Counted from the first letter of the stretch, positions 29,234-39,322 are shown. The stretch is DNA of 64,000 nucleotides from Paraburkholderia xenovorans LB400 (GCF_000013645.1 NC_007952.1:1054001-1118000); one strand, 5' to 3'. The notes: generated by a model not told the origin, from the sequence alone. Made by a program: numbers and translations.

Positions 29234-32200
29234 ATGTGGATCGTCAACGTTGCGCTTAAACGGCCATACACGTTCATCGTGATGGCCATTCTGATTTTGC
29301 TGGCGACGCCATTCGTACTGTTGACCACGCCGGTCGACGTGCTGCCGGAAATCAACATTCCGGTGGTCAGTATCATCTGGACCTATACCGGCCTGTCCGC
29401 TCAGGACATGGCCAACCGCATCACGTCGGTGAACGAGCGCAGTCTGACCACCACGGTCAACGACATCGAGCACATCGAATCACAATCGCTCGCGGGCATT
29501 ACGATCCTGAAGGTGTTTTTGCAGCCGACGGCGAACATCCAGAGCGCCATTGCGCAAACGGTGGCCGTCGAACAGGCGCAGCTCAAACAGATGCCGCCCG
29601 GTGCCACGCCGCCCTTGGTGATCAGCTATTCTGCCTCCAGCATTCCGGTGATCCAGCTCGGTCTGTCGAGTCCGAAGCTCTCCGAGCAGGCACTCAACGA
29701 CACGGCGCTGAACTTTCTGCGCCCGCAACTCGTGACGATTCCGGGCGCGGCCGTGCCATACCCTTACGGCGGCAAATCGCGGCTGATCTCCGTCGATCTG
29801 GACACGCGCGCGCTGCTCGCAAAAGGCCTGACGCCATCCGACGTGGTGAGCGCGTTCAACGCGCAAAACCTGATCTTGCCGACCGGCACGGCGAAGATCG
29901 GGCCGAAGGAATACACGATCAACATGAACGGCTCGCCCGCCACGGTGGAAGGGCTCAACGATATTCCGGTCCGCACGCTCAACGGCGCCACGACGTATCT
30001 GCGCGAAGTCGCGCACGTGCGCGACGGTTATTCGCCGCAGACCAATATCGTGCGGCAGGACGGCCACCGCGGCGTGCTGATGTCGGTGCTCAAGAACGGC
30101 AGCGCATCGACGCTCTCGATCGTCAATTCGCTGCGCGGCCTGCTGCCGGGCGCGCAAGCGGCGCTGCCGCCGGACCTGAAGATCACGCCGCTATTCGATC
30201 AGTCGGTGTTCGTGAAAGCGGCGGTGCAGGGCGTGGTGCGCGAGGCGCTGGTGGCCGCCGCGCTGACCGCCGCGATGATTCTGCTGTTTCTCGGCAACTG
30301 GCGCAGCACCTGCATCATCGCGATCTCGATTCCGTTGTCGATCCTGTCGTCGCTAATCGCGCTGCACGCGCTCGGGCAGACGATCAACATCATGACGCTC
30401 GGCGGTCTCGCCCTCGCGGTCGGGATTCTGGTGGACGATGCCACGGTCACGATCGAGAACATCGAACGGCATCTGCACATGGGCACGAATCTGCACGATG
30501 CGATTCTCGACGGCGCGGGCGAAATCGCGATTCCCGCGCTGGTGTCCACCCTCTGTATCTGTATCGTGTTCGTGCCGATGTTCTTCCTGACCGGCGTGGC
30601 GCGCTATCTGTTCGTGCCGCTTGCCGAAGCGGTGGTGTTCGCGATGCTGGCTTCGTACGTTCTGTCGCGCACGCTGGTGCCGACCCTCGCGATGCTGCTG
30701 ATGGGACACGCCCACAAGCCGAAGCCGGGCGCGAAGCCGAATCTGTTCATGCGCCTCTATCACCGTTTCGATCGCGGGTTCGAGAACATGCGCGCCGCCT
30801 ACATCATGATTCTCAGCAGCGTGCTGGTGCGCCGCGGCATGTTCGGCAGCGTGTTCCTCGGCTTCTGCGTGGTGTCGATGGGCCTGATTTTCGTGCTCGG
30901 CGAAGACTTCTTTCCGAGCGTGGATGCCGGCGACATTCGCCTGCACATGCGCGCGCCTACCGGCACCCGTATCGAGGAAACCGCGCGTCTGGCCGACCAA
31001 GTCGAAAACGTGATCCGCGAGGTCGTGCCCGCGAACGAGCTCGTCACGATTCTCGACAACCTAGGTTTGCCTTATAGCGGCATCAACCTCTCGTATAGCA
31101 ATGCGGGCACGATCGGTACGCTCGACGGCGAGATTCAGGTGGCGCTCAAAGAAGACCACAAGCCGTCGCAGATCTACATGGACAAACTGCGCGCCATCTT
31201 GCCGCAGCGGTTTCCGGGCGTCGAGTTCTTCTTTCAGCCGGCCGACATCGTCACGCAGATTCTCAACTTCGGCTTGCCCGCCGCCGTGGACGTGCAGATT
31301 TCCGGGGCGAATCAGGAGGGCAACTTCGACATCGCGCGCAAACTGCTGAAACAGGTGCGCCAGATTCCCGGCACGGTGGATACGCACATCCAGCAGAAAC
31401 TGGACGAACCGGCGATCAATCTGCAGATGGATCGCACGCGTTTGCAGCAACTCAATCTGAGCGCGAGCAACGTGGCGCAAAACGTGCTCATTTCGTTGTC
31501 GGGCAGTTCGCAGACGTCGCCGGGCTTCTGGTTCAACAACAGGAACGGCGTGGAATACAGCGTGGCCGTGCAGACGCCGCAATATCAGGTGTCGTCGATC
31601 GATGAACTGTTGCGCACGCCGGTATCGGGTTCGGCCAACGGGCCGACGCAACTGCTCGGCAACCTCGTGCGGGTCTCGCCGCAAACCCAGTTCGCGGAAG
31701 TCACGCACTACAACATCAGGCCGGTGATCGACCTGTACGTGAGCGTCGAGAAGCGCGACCTGGGCAGCGTGGCGAACCAGGTCGACAAGCTCGTGGACAA
31801 CATGCGCGCGTCGCTGCCGCGCGGCAGCCAGATCACCGTGCGCGGCCAGGTGCAGACCATGCGCAGCTCGTTCTTCGGTCTGGGAGTCGGCGTGGCGATG
31901 GCGATCGTGCTGGTGTACCTGTTGATCGTGGTGAATTTCCAGTCGTGGGTCGATCCGCTGATTATCGTCAGCGCGTTGCCCGCGGCACTCGCGGGCATTG
32001 TGTGGATGCTGTTCCTGACCGGCACGCATCTGAGCGTGCCGGCCTTGACCGGCGCGATCATGACGATGGGCGTGGCTACCGCCAACAGTATTCTGATGGT
32101 AGCGTTCGCGCGCCAGCGGCTTTCCGCCGGCGCACCGCCGTTGACCGCCGCGCTCGAAGCCGGTGCAAGCCGGATCAGGCCGGTGCTGATGACCGCCTTC

Positions 32201-32482
32201 GCGATGATCATCGGCATGATTCCGATGGCGCTCGGTCTCGGCGAAGGCGCCGAGCAGAATGCGCCGCTCGGCCGCGCGGTGATCGGCGGATTGCTGTTTG
32301 CCACGGTGTCCACGCTGTTTTTCGTGCCCCTCGTGTTCGCGGCGATTCATACCCGCCTCGCACGCCGCCACCGCGGCGATGGTGACGGCGGTGACGATGG
32401 CGGCGCGAATCACACGGGTTCCGACGGCAACGGCCACGACGGCCCCGCGCCGGACCACGGCGGCGCCCCCAGGCCCGCGTAA
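29234..32482 (+). CDS. RND efflux transporter permease
   Basis: The product has 1082 residues, with the RND layout of a first helix (MWIVNVALKRPYTFIVMAILILLATPF), a large periplasmic loop, a central helix block around 330-540, a second loop, and a C-terminal helix block around 860-1040. VLPEINIPVV and the region-IV-like GILVDDATVTIENIERHL (helix 4 acidic residues) mark the proton-relay core of drug/HAE-like RND pumps. The last 45 residues are an unusual G/D/H-rich tail (DGDGGDDGGANHTGSDGNGHD), possibly metal-binding. It is first in an operon with adaptor and outer-membrane genes. Permease before adaptor is the less common order. Confidence 0.9.
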   Translation: MWIVNVALKRPYTFIVMAILILLATPFVLLTTPVDVLPEINIPVVSIIWTYTGLSAQDMANRITSVNERSLTTTVNDIEHIESQSLAGITILKVFLQPTANIQSAIAQTVAVEQAQLKQMPPGATPPLVISYSASSIPVIQLGLSSPKLSEQALNDTALNFLRPQLVTIPGAAVPYPYGGKSRLISVDLDTRALLAKGLTPSDVVSAFNAQNLILPTGTAKIGPKEYTINMNGSPATVEGLNDIPVRTLNGATTYLREVAHVRDGYSPQTNIVRQDGHRGVLMSVLKNGSASTLSIVNSLRGLLPGAQAALPPDLKITPLFDQSVFVKAAVQGVVREALVAAALTAAMILLFLGNWRSTCIIAISIPLSILSSLIALHALGQTINIMTLGGLALAVGILVDDATVTIENIERHLHMGTNLHDAILDGAGEIAIPALVSTLCICIVFVPMFFLTGVARYLFVPLAEAVVFAMLASYVLSRTLVPTLAMLLMGHAHKPKPGAKPNLFMRLYHRFDRGFENMRAAYIMILSSVLVRRGMFGSVFLGFCVVSMGLIFVLGEDFFPSVDAGDIRLHMRAPTGTRIEETARLADQVENVIREVVPANELVTILDNLGLPYSGINLSYSNAGTIGTLDGEIQVALKEDHKPSQIYMDKLRAILPQRFPGVEFFFQPADIVTQILNFGLPAAVDVQISGANQEGNFDIARKLLKQVRQIPGTVDTHIQQKLDEPAINLQMDRTRLQQLNLSASNVAQNVLISLSGSSQTSPGFWFNNRNGVEYSVAVQTPQYQVSSIDELLRTPVSGSANGPTQLLGNLVRVSPQTQFAEVTHYNIRPVIDLYVSVEKRDLGSVANQVDKLVDNMRASLPRGSQITVRGQVQTMRSSFFGLGVGVAMAIVLVYLLIVVNFQSWVDPLIIVSALPAALAGIVWMLFLTGTHLSVPALTGAIMTMGVATANSILMVAFARQRLSAGAPPLTAALEAGASRIRPVLMTAFAMIIGMIPMALGLGEGAEQNAPLGRAVIGGLLFATVSTLFFVPLVFAAIHTRLARRHRGDGDGGDDGGANHTGSDGNGHDGPAPDHGGAPRPA

Positions 32483-32517
32483 AGTTAATTGACGGCTGAC
32501 CGAGATAGCTGACTGAG

Positions 32518-33741
32518 ATGACCGAAAAAACTCACGCATCGCTAGCGATTCCCTCGCGAGAGACCGAAGGCGGCCACGCCTTGCCGCCGCGCCATCGCGA
32601 ATGGAAGCGCGCCAAAATTGCCGTCTGGATCGTGCTGGCGCTGCTCGCCGTCGGCGCGTTGCGCACGGTGATCGCGAACGTAATGCAAAACCGTTCGGTG
32701 GCGGAAACCACCAGGCAGAACGCCACCCAGTACGTGAACGTGGTGAGCCCGACACAGGCCGAAAGCGGCGGCAATACGTTGCTGCCGGGTACGCTGCGCG
32801 GCTATGTCGAGTCGCCGATCTATGCGCGCTCAACGGGTTATCTGCTGCACTGGTACGCCGATATCGGCACGCGTGTCAAACAGGGGCAACTGCTCGCCGA
32901 TCTGGACACGCCGGAAATCGATCAGGAACTCGCGCAGGCCCTGGCGCAGCGCCAGCAAACCAGTTCGAGCCTCGGCCTTGCCAAAAGCTCGCTGGAACGC
33001 TGGCAGCAACTGCGTCAGCGCGATGCGGTCTCGCAACAGGAACTCGACGAACGCCAGAGCACGTATGCGCAGGACGTCGCCAATCTCGCCGCCGCGGACG
33101 CCAACGTGAAGCGCCTGCAGCAGCTCGAATCGTTCAAGCGCATCGTCGCGCCGTTCGCGGGCGTGGTCACGCAGCGCAATGTGGATGTCGGCGACCTGAT
33201 CGACGCGGGCAGCGGCACGAGCCGCGCGCTCTTCGCGCTCGCGCAGTCGGACCCGCTGCGCGTTTATGTGCAACTGCCGCAGGCGTATGCGCAGAACGTG
33301 TCGGTCGGACAGAAGGTAGTGGTCACGCAGGCGGAACTGCCGGGCCAGCAATTCCACGGCACGATCACGCATATTTCCGGCGCGATCGACGTGCCCACCC
33401 GTTCGCTGCAGATCGAAGTGACGCTGCCTAATCCGGACGACAAGCTGCGCCCGGGTGCATACGTGCAGGTCGCGGTGCCGGCAGTCGCGCATGCGCAATT
33501 GATGGTGCCGGGCAACGTGCTGCTGTTCCGCGCCGAAGGCCCGCGCGTTGCAGTGGTCGATGCGAATGGCAACGTGCAGTTGCGCAAGATCGTCATCGCG
33601 CAGGATCTCGGACAGCAGCTCGAAATCGAAAGCGGGATCGAGCCGAGCGACAGGATCATCATCAACCCGAGCGATTCGATCGCGGACGGGGATCACGTGC
33701 AGGTCCAGCAACCGCAGGCCAACGGCAAGGGGGCGTCGTGA
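32518..33741 (+). CDS. RND efflux periplasmic adaptor (MFP)
   Basis: The product has 407 residues. An N-terminal membrane anchor (about 37-60, IAVWIVLALLAVGALRTVI) is followed by a lipoyl/barrel-sandwich (LPGTLRGYVESPIYARSTGYLLHWYADIGTRVKQGQLLADLDTPEID), an alpha-hairpin coiled coil (about 140-200), and beta-barrel domains (FKRIVAPFAGVVTQRNVDVGDLIDAG). It bridges permease and outer-membrane channel. It starts 36 bp after the permease stop and overlaps the next gene by 4 nt (GTGA). Confidence 0.88.
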   Translation: MTEKTHASLAIPSRETEGGHALPPRHREWKRAKIAVWIVLALLAVGALRTVIANVMQNRSVAETTRQNATQYVNVVSPTQAESGGNTLLPGTLRGYVESPIYARSTGYLLHWYADIGTRVKQGQLLADLDTPEIDQELAQALAQRQQTSSSLGLAKSSLERWQQLRQRDAVSQQELDERQSTYAQDVANLAAADANVKRLQQLESFKRIVAPFAGVVTQRNVDVGDLIDAGSGTSRALFALAQSDPLRVYVQLPQAYAQNVSVGQKVVVTQAELPGQQFHGTITHISGAIDVPTRSLQIEVTLPNPDDKLRPGAYVQVAVPAVAHAQLMVPGNVLLFRAEGPRVAVVDANGNVQLRKIVIAQDLGQQLEIESGIEPSDRIIINPSDSIADGDHVQVQQPQANGKGAS

Positions 33742-35234
33742 AGCGCGTGGCCACCTGCCGTGCGATAACGACGCTCGCGAGCACGGCGCTGCTGGCCGCG
33801 TGCACGGTCGGGCCCAACTATCAGCGGCCGCAGGCCGAGGTGCCGCCCACGTGGCAGACCGATTCGTACTGGCGCGTGGCCGTGCCGTCCCATGCGCCGA
33901 TCTCGCCGGACTGGTGGAGCGCGTTCGGCGATCCGACGCTCGGCACGCTGGAAAGCGAGGCGCTCGCGCAGAATCAGACGCTGGCGGCGGCCAGCGCGCA
34001 CTATGAGCAGGCCAGGGCGACGCTCGCCAACACTCGCGCGCAGCAGATTCCCGAAGTCGATCTGGGCGCGCAGGGATCGCGCTTCCGGATTTCGCAGAAC
34101 CGTCCGCAAACCAACTACGGCACGCCGACGACCTCGACGGTGCAGAGCAACGTGCAGCTCGGCCCCACCATCAACTACGACACCGATCTATTCGGCCGGA
34201 TACGTCGGGAGGTGGAAGGCTCGGTGGCCTCCGCGCAGCAATCGGCGGATGACCTCGCCAACGCGCGGCTCGTTCTCACCACGGATCTCGCCACTGACTA
34301 CTTTTCGCTGCGCGAACTCGACGCCGAGATCGACGTGCTGAACCAGTCGGTGATATTGCAACAGAAGGCGCTCGATTACGTCACGACGGAACATGATCTC
34401 GGCTCGGTGTCGGGACTGGACGTGCTGCAGCAGAAATCGCTGCTCGACTCGACCCGCGTGCAGGCGCAACTGCTTCTGAATCAGCGCGCGCAGTTCGAGC
34501 ATGCGATCGCCGCGCTCGTCGGCGTGCCGGCACCGCAGTTTTCGATCGCACCCAAGGTGGTCGATGTCCAGGTGCCGTCGATTCCGCTCGGCGTGCCCAG
34601 CGACGTGCTGCAACGGCGGCCGGATATCGCTTCGGCGGAGCGCGCGATGGCCGCGGCGAATGCGCAGATCGGCGTCGCCAAGGCGGCGTTTTTCCCGAGT
34701 CTGACGCTCACGCCGAGCATCGGCTGGGAAAGCACGCAGTTCGCCAGCCTGCTGAGCGCGCCCACGCTGATGTGGACGCTCGGCGCGGCGGTCGGCCAGG
34801 TGCTGTTCGACGGCGGCCGCCGCGCCGCGAACGTGCAGTTCGCGAGCGAAGGCTACAAGGTCACCGAGGCAAATTACCGCCAGACCGTGCTCACCGCGTT
34901 CCAGCAGGTGCAGGACGGCATCACCGGACTCTCCGTGCTGGACGGTGCGGCGAAGCAGTCGCGCGAAGCCGTCACGGACGCGCAGCATCTGCTCGCGCTT
35001 GCCAACGACCGCTATTCGGGCGGCCTCGTCGCTTACCTCGACGTCATCACCGCGCAGCAGTCGCTGCTGACCAGCGAGCGCCAGGACGTGCAGATTCACG
35101 GCCAGCAGATGACGCTCTCCGTGTCGCTCGTGAAAGCGCTCGGCGGCGGCTGGGACGTCGGCACGGACATGCCGGACATGTCGAAGAACGCGCAGCCCGG
35201 CGACGCGAAGGAGGCAATGGCTCCCGCGCGGTGA
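33738..35234 (+). CDS. RND efflux outer-membrane factor lipoprotein (NodT-type)
   Basis: The product has 498 residues. A lipoprotein signal (ALLAACTVGPNYQRP, lipobox Cys about 22) is followed by two OEP repeats, each with long helices (for example LAAASAHYEQARATLANTRAQQIPEVDLGAQGS and VLQRRPDIASAERAMAAANAQIGVAKAAFFPSLTLTPSIGW). This forms the trimeric exit duct of the pump. GTG is the start, overlapping the adaptor stop. The response-regulator gene follows after 77 bp. Confidence 0.88.
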   Translation: MKRVATCRAITTLASTALLAACTVGPNYQRPQAEVPPTWQTDSYWRVAVPSHAPISPDWWSAFGDPTLGTLESEALAQNQTLAAASAHYEQARATLANTRAQQIPEVDLGAQGSRFRISQNRPQTNYGTPTTSTVQSNVQLGPTINYDTDLFGRIRREVEGSVASAQQSADDLANARLVLTTDLATDYFSLRELDAEIDVLNQSVILQQKALDYVTTEHDLGSVSGLDVLQQKSLLDSTRVQAQLLLNQRAQFEHAIAALVGVPAPQFSIAPKVVDVQVPSIPLGVPSDVLQRRPDIASAERAMAAANAQIGVAKAAFFPSLTLTPSIGWESTQFASLLSAPTLMWTLGAAVGQVLFDGGRRAANVQFASEGYKVTEANYRQTVLTAFQQVQDGITGLSVLDGAAKQSREAVTDAQHLLALANDRYSGGLVAYLDVITAQQSLLTSERQDVQIHGQQMTLSVSLVKALGGGWDVGTDMPDMSKNAQPGDAKEAMAPAR

Positions 35235-35311
35235 GCCGGTGGATCGTGCAGCAGCCGGGACGCAAGGTGAAAACCAGGCGTTTCGTATAATGTAGAGACA
35301 AGGGGACGCGC

Positions 35312-35998
35312 ATGAAATTGCTGATTGTTGAAGACGAGCACAAGGTGGTGGACTACCTGCGCTCCGGTTTGACAGAGCAGGGCTGGGTCGTCGACGTCGC
35401 GCTCGACGGCGAGGAAGGCATGCACCTGGCCACCGAATTCGATTACGACGTGATCGTCCTCGACGTGATGCTGCCCAAACGCGACGGCTTCAGCGTGCTG
35501 AAGGCGCTGCGCATGCGCAAATCCACACCGGTCATCATGCTCACCGCGCGCGATCACGTGAACGACCGCGTGCGCGGTCTGCGCGAAGGCGCGGACGACT
35601 ACCTCACCAAACCCTTTTCGTTCCTCGAACTGGTCGAACGCCTGCACGCGCTGGCGCGGCGCACCCGTTCACAGGAATCGACGCTGATTTCCGTCGGCGA
35701 TCTGTTCGTCGATCTGATTGGCCGGCGCGCGACGCGCGACGGCGTGCGCCTCGACCTGACCGCCAAGGAATTCCAGCTGCTCAGCGTGCTGGCGCGCCGG
35801 CAAGGCGACATTCTGTCGAAGACCGCGATTACCGAACTCGTGTGGGACGTCAATTTCGACAGTCACACCAACGTGGTCGAGACCGCGATCAAGCGGCTGC
35901 GCGCCAAGCTCGACGGCCCGTTTCCCTCCAAGCTGCTGCATACCGTGCGCGGCATGGGTTACGTGCTCGAAGTGCGCGAGGAGGCGGAGCAGTCATGA
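35312..35998 (+). CDS. OmpR-family response regulator (heavy-metal CusR/IrlR-type)
   Basis: The product has 228 residues. The receiver domain has phospho-acceptor Asp51 (VIVLDVMLPKRDGF), the acidic pair VEDE and the Lys of YLTKPF. A winged-helix domain follows (LDLTAKEFQLLSVLARRQGDILSKTAITELVWD, VETAIKRLRAKLD). The subgroup is like CusR/CopR/IrlR. The start is 77 bp downstream of the efflux operon, and the kinase ATG overlaps its TGA (ATGA). It is expected to control the efflux genes. Confidence 0.88.
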   Translation: MKLLIVEDEHKVVDYLRSGLTEQGWVVDVALDGEEGMHLATEFDYDVIVLDVMLPKRDGFSVLKALRMRKSTPVIMLTARDHVNDRVRGLREGADDYLTKPFSFLELVERLHALARRTRSQESTLISVGDLFVDLIGRRATRDGVRLDLTAKEFQLLSVLARRQGDILSKTAITELVWDVNFDSHTNVVETAIKRLRAKLDGPFPSKLLHTVRGMGYVLEVREEAEQS

Positions 35999-37449
35999 AC
36001 CGCTCGATCGCCCGGCGCCTCGCGTTGATGTTCGCGTTCGTCGCGCTGTTCGTCTTCACGCTGGTCGGCACGGGACTCTTTCTGGTGCTGCGCACGCAGC
36101 TCGAACACCATCTGCGCGAGTCGCTCGACGATCGCACGCAGATCGCGCGCATCATCGTCTATCACGCCGTGACGCCGGAAAAGTGGCGCATGGCGCGTGA
36201 AAAGCTCACGGACATGACACCGCACGACGGCAGCACGGTCTATGCGGTGTCGAGCACCGATCCGTATTTCCATTACGGCACGCCTGTGGAAGGTTCGGTG
36301 GTGACGAGCTGGCCGGGCGGTTACACGCGCGTGACGCCGGCCGACGGCGGCCAGGACATGCTGACCTCGACGGTGGTGATTCCGGCGTACGCGGCGCGTC
36401 CGCCGGTGCGATTGCAGGTGGCCGCGAGCTACTCACCCAATGTGCGCACCATGCGCGTGTTCGGTTCGGCGCTTGCCGCGTTGTCGGCGCTGGGCAGTCT
36501 CGCCGTGCTGTTGCTCAGCTATTCGGTGACGCGGCTCGGCCTCGCGCCGCTCACGCGTCTCACACGCGACGCTTCCGCCGTGAGCCCGAACAACCGCTCG
36601 CAGCGTCTGAACACGGCCTCGCTGCCGCTCGAACTGAACGACCTGGCGAATTCCTTCAACGGTGCGCTTGAGCGGCTGGACGGCGCCTATGGCCGCCTCG
36701 AATCGTTCAATGCGGACGTGGCGCATGAACTGCGCACGCCGGTGACGATTCTGATCGGGCAGACCGAAGTGGCCTTGACGCGCAATCGTTCGGTCGACGA
36801 TCTGCGCCATACGTTGCAATCGAACCTCGAAGAATTCGAGCGCATGCGGGCCATCATCAACGACATGCTGTTCCTCGCCCGTGCCGATCAGGGCGAGCGG
36901 GCAACCGGCCTCGTCGAAGTGTCGCTGGCCGCGGAGGTCGAGCATACGCTGGAGTTTCTGGAGATTCCGCTCGAAGAAGCGCGGGTGCGCGCGCAATTGC
37001 GCGGCGACGCCGTGGCGCGCGTGAACCGCTCGCTGTTCGGCCGTGCCTGCACGAATCTGCTGATGAACGCGATCCAGCATTGCGAGCCGGGCGCGGAAAT
37101 CAACGTGACGATCGTGTGCGAAGAGGATCAGGTGCGCGTCGCGGTGGCGAACCCCGGTGCGCCGATCTCGCCGGAGGTGCTCGAACATCTGTTCGACCGG
37201 TTCTATCGCGCGGAGGTCTCACGCACGAATAGCCGCGAAAACCACGGGCTGGGTCTGGCGATCGTGAAAGCGATTGCGGAGATGCATCGCGGTACGGTGT
37301 CGGCGCAAAGCGCGCACGGCATCAACACCTTCGCGTTCTCGGTCGCGGCGTTGCCGATGGAAGCCGGCCTGCGACCGGCGCGTCCGAACGCAGGCGCCGC
37401 GGCTGAGGTGGTGGATTATTCGTCGCTGGCGAAGGGCAAGTCGGCCTGA
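35995..37449 (+). CDS. Sensor histidine kinase (heavy-metal sensor type)
   Basis: The product has 484 residues. A first membrane helix (about 9-33), a periplasmic domain (about 34-155), a second helix (about 158-178), HAMP, HisKA with His244 (FNADVAHELRTPVTIL), and HATPase_c (NLLMNAIQHCEPGAEINV, RTNSRENHGLGLAIVKAIAEMH) are visible. The layout is CusS/IrlS-like. It overlaps the response regulator by 4 nt. Its 3' end overlaps the convergent dinB gene by 34 nt. The stimulus is unknown but is likely a substrate of the adjacent pump. Confidence 0.88.
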   Translation: MNRSIARRLALMFAFVALFVFTLVGTGLFLVLRTQLEHHLRESLDDRTQIARIIVYHAVTPEKWRMAREKLTDMTPHDGSTVYAVSSTDPYFHYGTPVEGSVVTSWPGGYTRVTPADGGQDMLTSTVVIPAYAARPPVRLQVAASYSPNVRTMRVFGSALAALSALGSLAVLLLSYSVTRLGLAPLTRLTRDASAVSPNNRSQRLNTASLPLELNDLANSFNGALERLDGAYGRLESFNADVAHELRTPVTILIGQTEVALTRNRSVDDLRHTLQSNLEEFERMRAIINDMLFLARADQGERATGLVEVSLAAEVEHTLEFLEIPLEEARVRAQLRGDAVARVNRSLFGRACTNLLMNAIQHCEPGAEINVTIVCEEDQVRVAVANPGAPISPEVLEHLFDRFYRAEVSRTNSRENHGLGLAIVKAIAEMHRGTVSAQSAHGINTFAFSVAALPMEAGLRPARPNAGAAAEVVDYSSLAKGKSA

Positions 37450-38582
37450 ACCGGCAGCCGCCGTGGCGGCGTCAGCGCATTGGCCGGCGTCAACGCGCTG
37501 ACGCGCACGCCGAGAAGCCGCAGCTTGCGGTTCAATTCCACTCTGCGCAGGCATTCGGTTGCCGCGCGCCGGATCTCGGCGGCGTCCGCGGTTGGCGCGT
37601 CCAGCGTCAGATCGCGCGTGACGGTGCGGAAATCGTCGTAGCGCAGTTTGATACCCACGGTGCGCCCCACATAACCCTTGCGCACCAGATCTTCCGCGAC
37701 CCGCACGCACAGGCCGGTAAACGAACTGGATAGCGCCGGCCGGTCGTGACGCGGATGCAGATCGCGTTCGAAGGTCGTCTCGCGGCTCATCGACTTGGGC
37801 TCCGATTCGACCACCACCGGCCGCTCGTCGTGGCCTTGCGCGATCTGCATGAGCCACGCGGAATAACTGCGCCCGAAGTGATCCTGCAACAGCCCGGCGT
37901 CTGCCGCCGCCAGATCGCCGACCGTGGCGAGTCCGAGCGCGGTCAGCTTTTCCGCGGCCTTCGGCCCGATGCCGTTGACCTTGCGCACTGGCAGCGGCCA
38001 GACCCGCAGCGGCACGTCGGCCGGGGTGAGGATCGTGAGGCCGTCGGGTTTGTCGAGTTCGGAGCCGATCTTCGCGAGCAGCTTGTTCGGCGCCACGCAA
38101 ATGGAGCAGGTGAGTCCGGTGGCCTGATTGACCGCCTGTTTGATGCGCGCGGCGATCTCGCGCGGCTCGCCCGGCAACTCGGTCAGATCGATATAGATTT
38201 CGTCGATGCCGCGGTCTTCGATCCGGTCCGTGAACGTGGCGACGGCGGCCTTGAACAGACGCGAGTAGTGGCGATACGAGTCGAAGTCGGTGGGCAGCAG
38301 GATGGCGTCCGGCGCGAGCACGGCGGCCTTCATCATGCCCATGGCCGAGAACACGCCGAGCGCGCGGGCTTCGTAAGTGGAGGTGGTCACCACGCCGCGG
38401 CCCGCGTAATCGCGCAGCTTCGCGAAGCGGCGGGTGCCGTCTTCGAGTGTTTGCGGCACGCCGTTGCGGCCGCCGCCGATCACCACCGCCTGGCCGCGCA
38501 GTTCCGGATAACGCAGCAGCTCGACGGACGCGTAGAACGCGTCCATGTCGAGGTGCGCGATGCGGCGGCTTGCAGAACTCAT
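37416..38582 (-). CDS. dinB: DNA polymerase IV (Y-family)
   Basis: The product has 388 residues. Y-family palm motifs are RRIAHLDMDAFYASVE (metal-binding Asp) and GIDEIYIDLTE. The C-terminal little-finger region has the SRETTFERDL motif, and the protein ends with QADLPF, which resembles the beta-clamp-binding motif. It performs translesion synthesis. The ATG at 38582 is chosen because homology starts there. An in-frame ATG 33 bp upstream is possible, and neither has a strong ribosome site. It is convergent with and overlaps the histidine kinase gene. Confidence 0.9.
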   Translation of the reverse strand: MSSASRRIAHLDMDAFYASVELLRYPELRGQAVVIGGGRNGVPQTLEDGTRRFAKLRDYAGRGVVTTSTYEARALGVFSAMGMMKAAVLAPDAILLPTDFDSYRHYSRLFKAAVATFTDRIEDRGIDEIYIDLTELPGEPREIAARIKQAVNQATGLTCSICVAPNKLLAKIGSELDKPDGLTILTPADVPLRVWPLPVRKVNGIGPKAAEKLTALGLATVGDLAAADAGLLQDHFGRSYSAWLMQIAQGHDERPVVVESEPKSMSRETTFERDLHPRHDRPALSSSFTGLCVRVAEDLVRKGYVGRTVGIKLRYDDFRTVTRDLTLDAPTADAAEIRRAATECLRRVELNRKLRLLGVRVSALTPANALTPPRRLPVQADLPFASDE

Positions 38583-38698
38583 GGGAGGGCAAAAACGGAT
38601 GACGGCAACGGCCAAACCGTCATAGTACCTTGCTCCGCCCCGGCAAGGGCCGCCCGGAAACGGCAGCCCGCCTCACGCAAACCCGAAAAGGCTGGCGC

Positions 38699-39277
38699 TT
38701 ACTGCTTGATGCCTTCCGCCTGAATATGCAACGTGGTCTGCATCTTGAAACCGTAAGTCTTGCCGAAGTCGATGCCGAAGTCGTCGCGATTGAACGTCGC
38801 GGTGGATTCCGTGCCGCACACTTCACGCTTGAGCATCGGGTTCACAAAGCACTTGAACGACTCGATCTTCAGATTGACCGGCTTGGTGATGCCGTGCATC
38901 GTCAGCGTGCCGATCACTTCCACCGGCTTGTCGCCGTCGAAGCGGATCTGCGTGCCCTTGTAGGTCGCGCTCGGGTACTTGGCGGCGTCGAAGAACTTGT
39001 CCGTGACCAGTTCCGCGTCGAGCTTGTCGTTGCCGATATCCACCGAGCTCATGTCGATCGTCACGTCGACCGTGCCGGTCTTCGCCGCGCGATCCAGCAC
39101 CACGGTGCCGCTGCTCTTCTTGAACTTGCCGCGCCAGATCGAAATGCCGCCGAAGTGGTCGGTTTCGAAGCTCGGGTAGGTGTGCGTCGGGTCGAGCTGG
39201 TACGTGTCGGCTGCCGAGGCGTTGAACGACAATACAGCGGCCAGCGCGCCCGCGGCGAGCAGAATGTTTTTCTTCAA
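38699..39277 (-). CDS. YceI-family periplasmic protein (copy 1)
   Basis: The product has 192 residues. A signal peptide (MKKNILLAAGALAAVLSFNASAAD) precedes a YceI lipocalin-like barrel: YQLDPTHTYPSFETDHFGGISIWRGKFKKSSGTV, VIGTLTMHGITKPVNLKIESF and FNRDDFGIDFGKTYG. YceI proteins bind isoprenoid-type ligands such as polyprenyls. It follows another YceI gene and a cytochrome b561 gene on the same strand, the usual yceI/cybB-type arrangement. Its two cysteines (FKCFVNP and REVCG) could form a disulfide. Confidence 0.88.
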   Translation of the reverse strand: MKKNILLAAGALAAVLSFNASAADTYQLDPTHTYPSFETDHFGGISIWRGKFKKSSGTVVLDRAAKTGTVDVTIDMSSVDIGNDKLDAELVTDKFFDAAKYPSATYKGTQIRFDGDKPVEVIGTLTMHGITKPVNLKIESFKCFVNPMLKREVCGTESTATFNRDDFGIDFGKTYGFKMQTTLHIQAEGIKQ

Positions 39278-39322
39278 GGTGTTCTCCAGGTTTCAGAAAG
39301 TGCTGCGACGCTTCGGTGCGGA

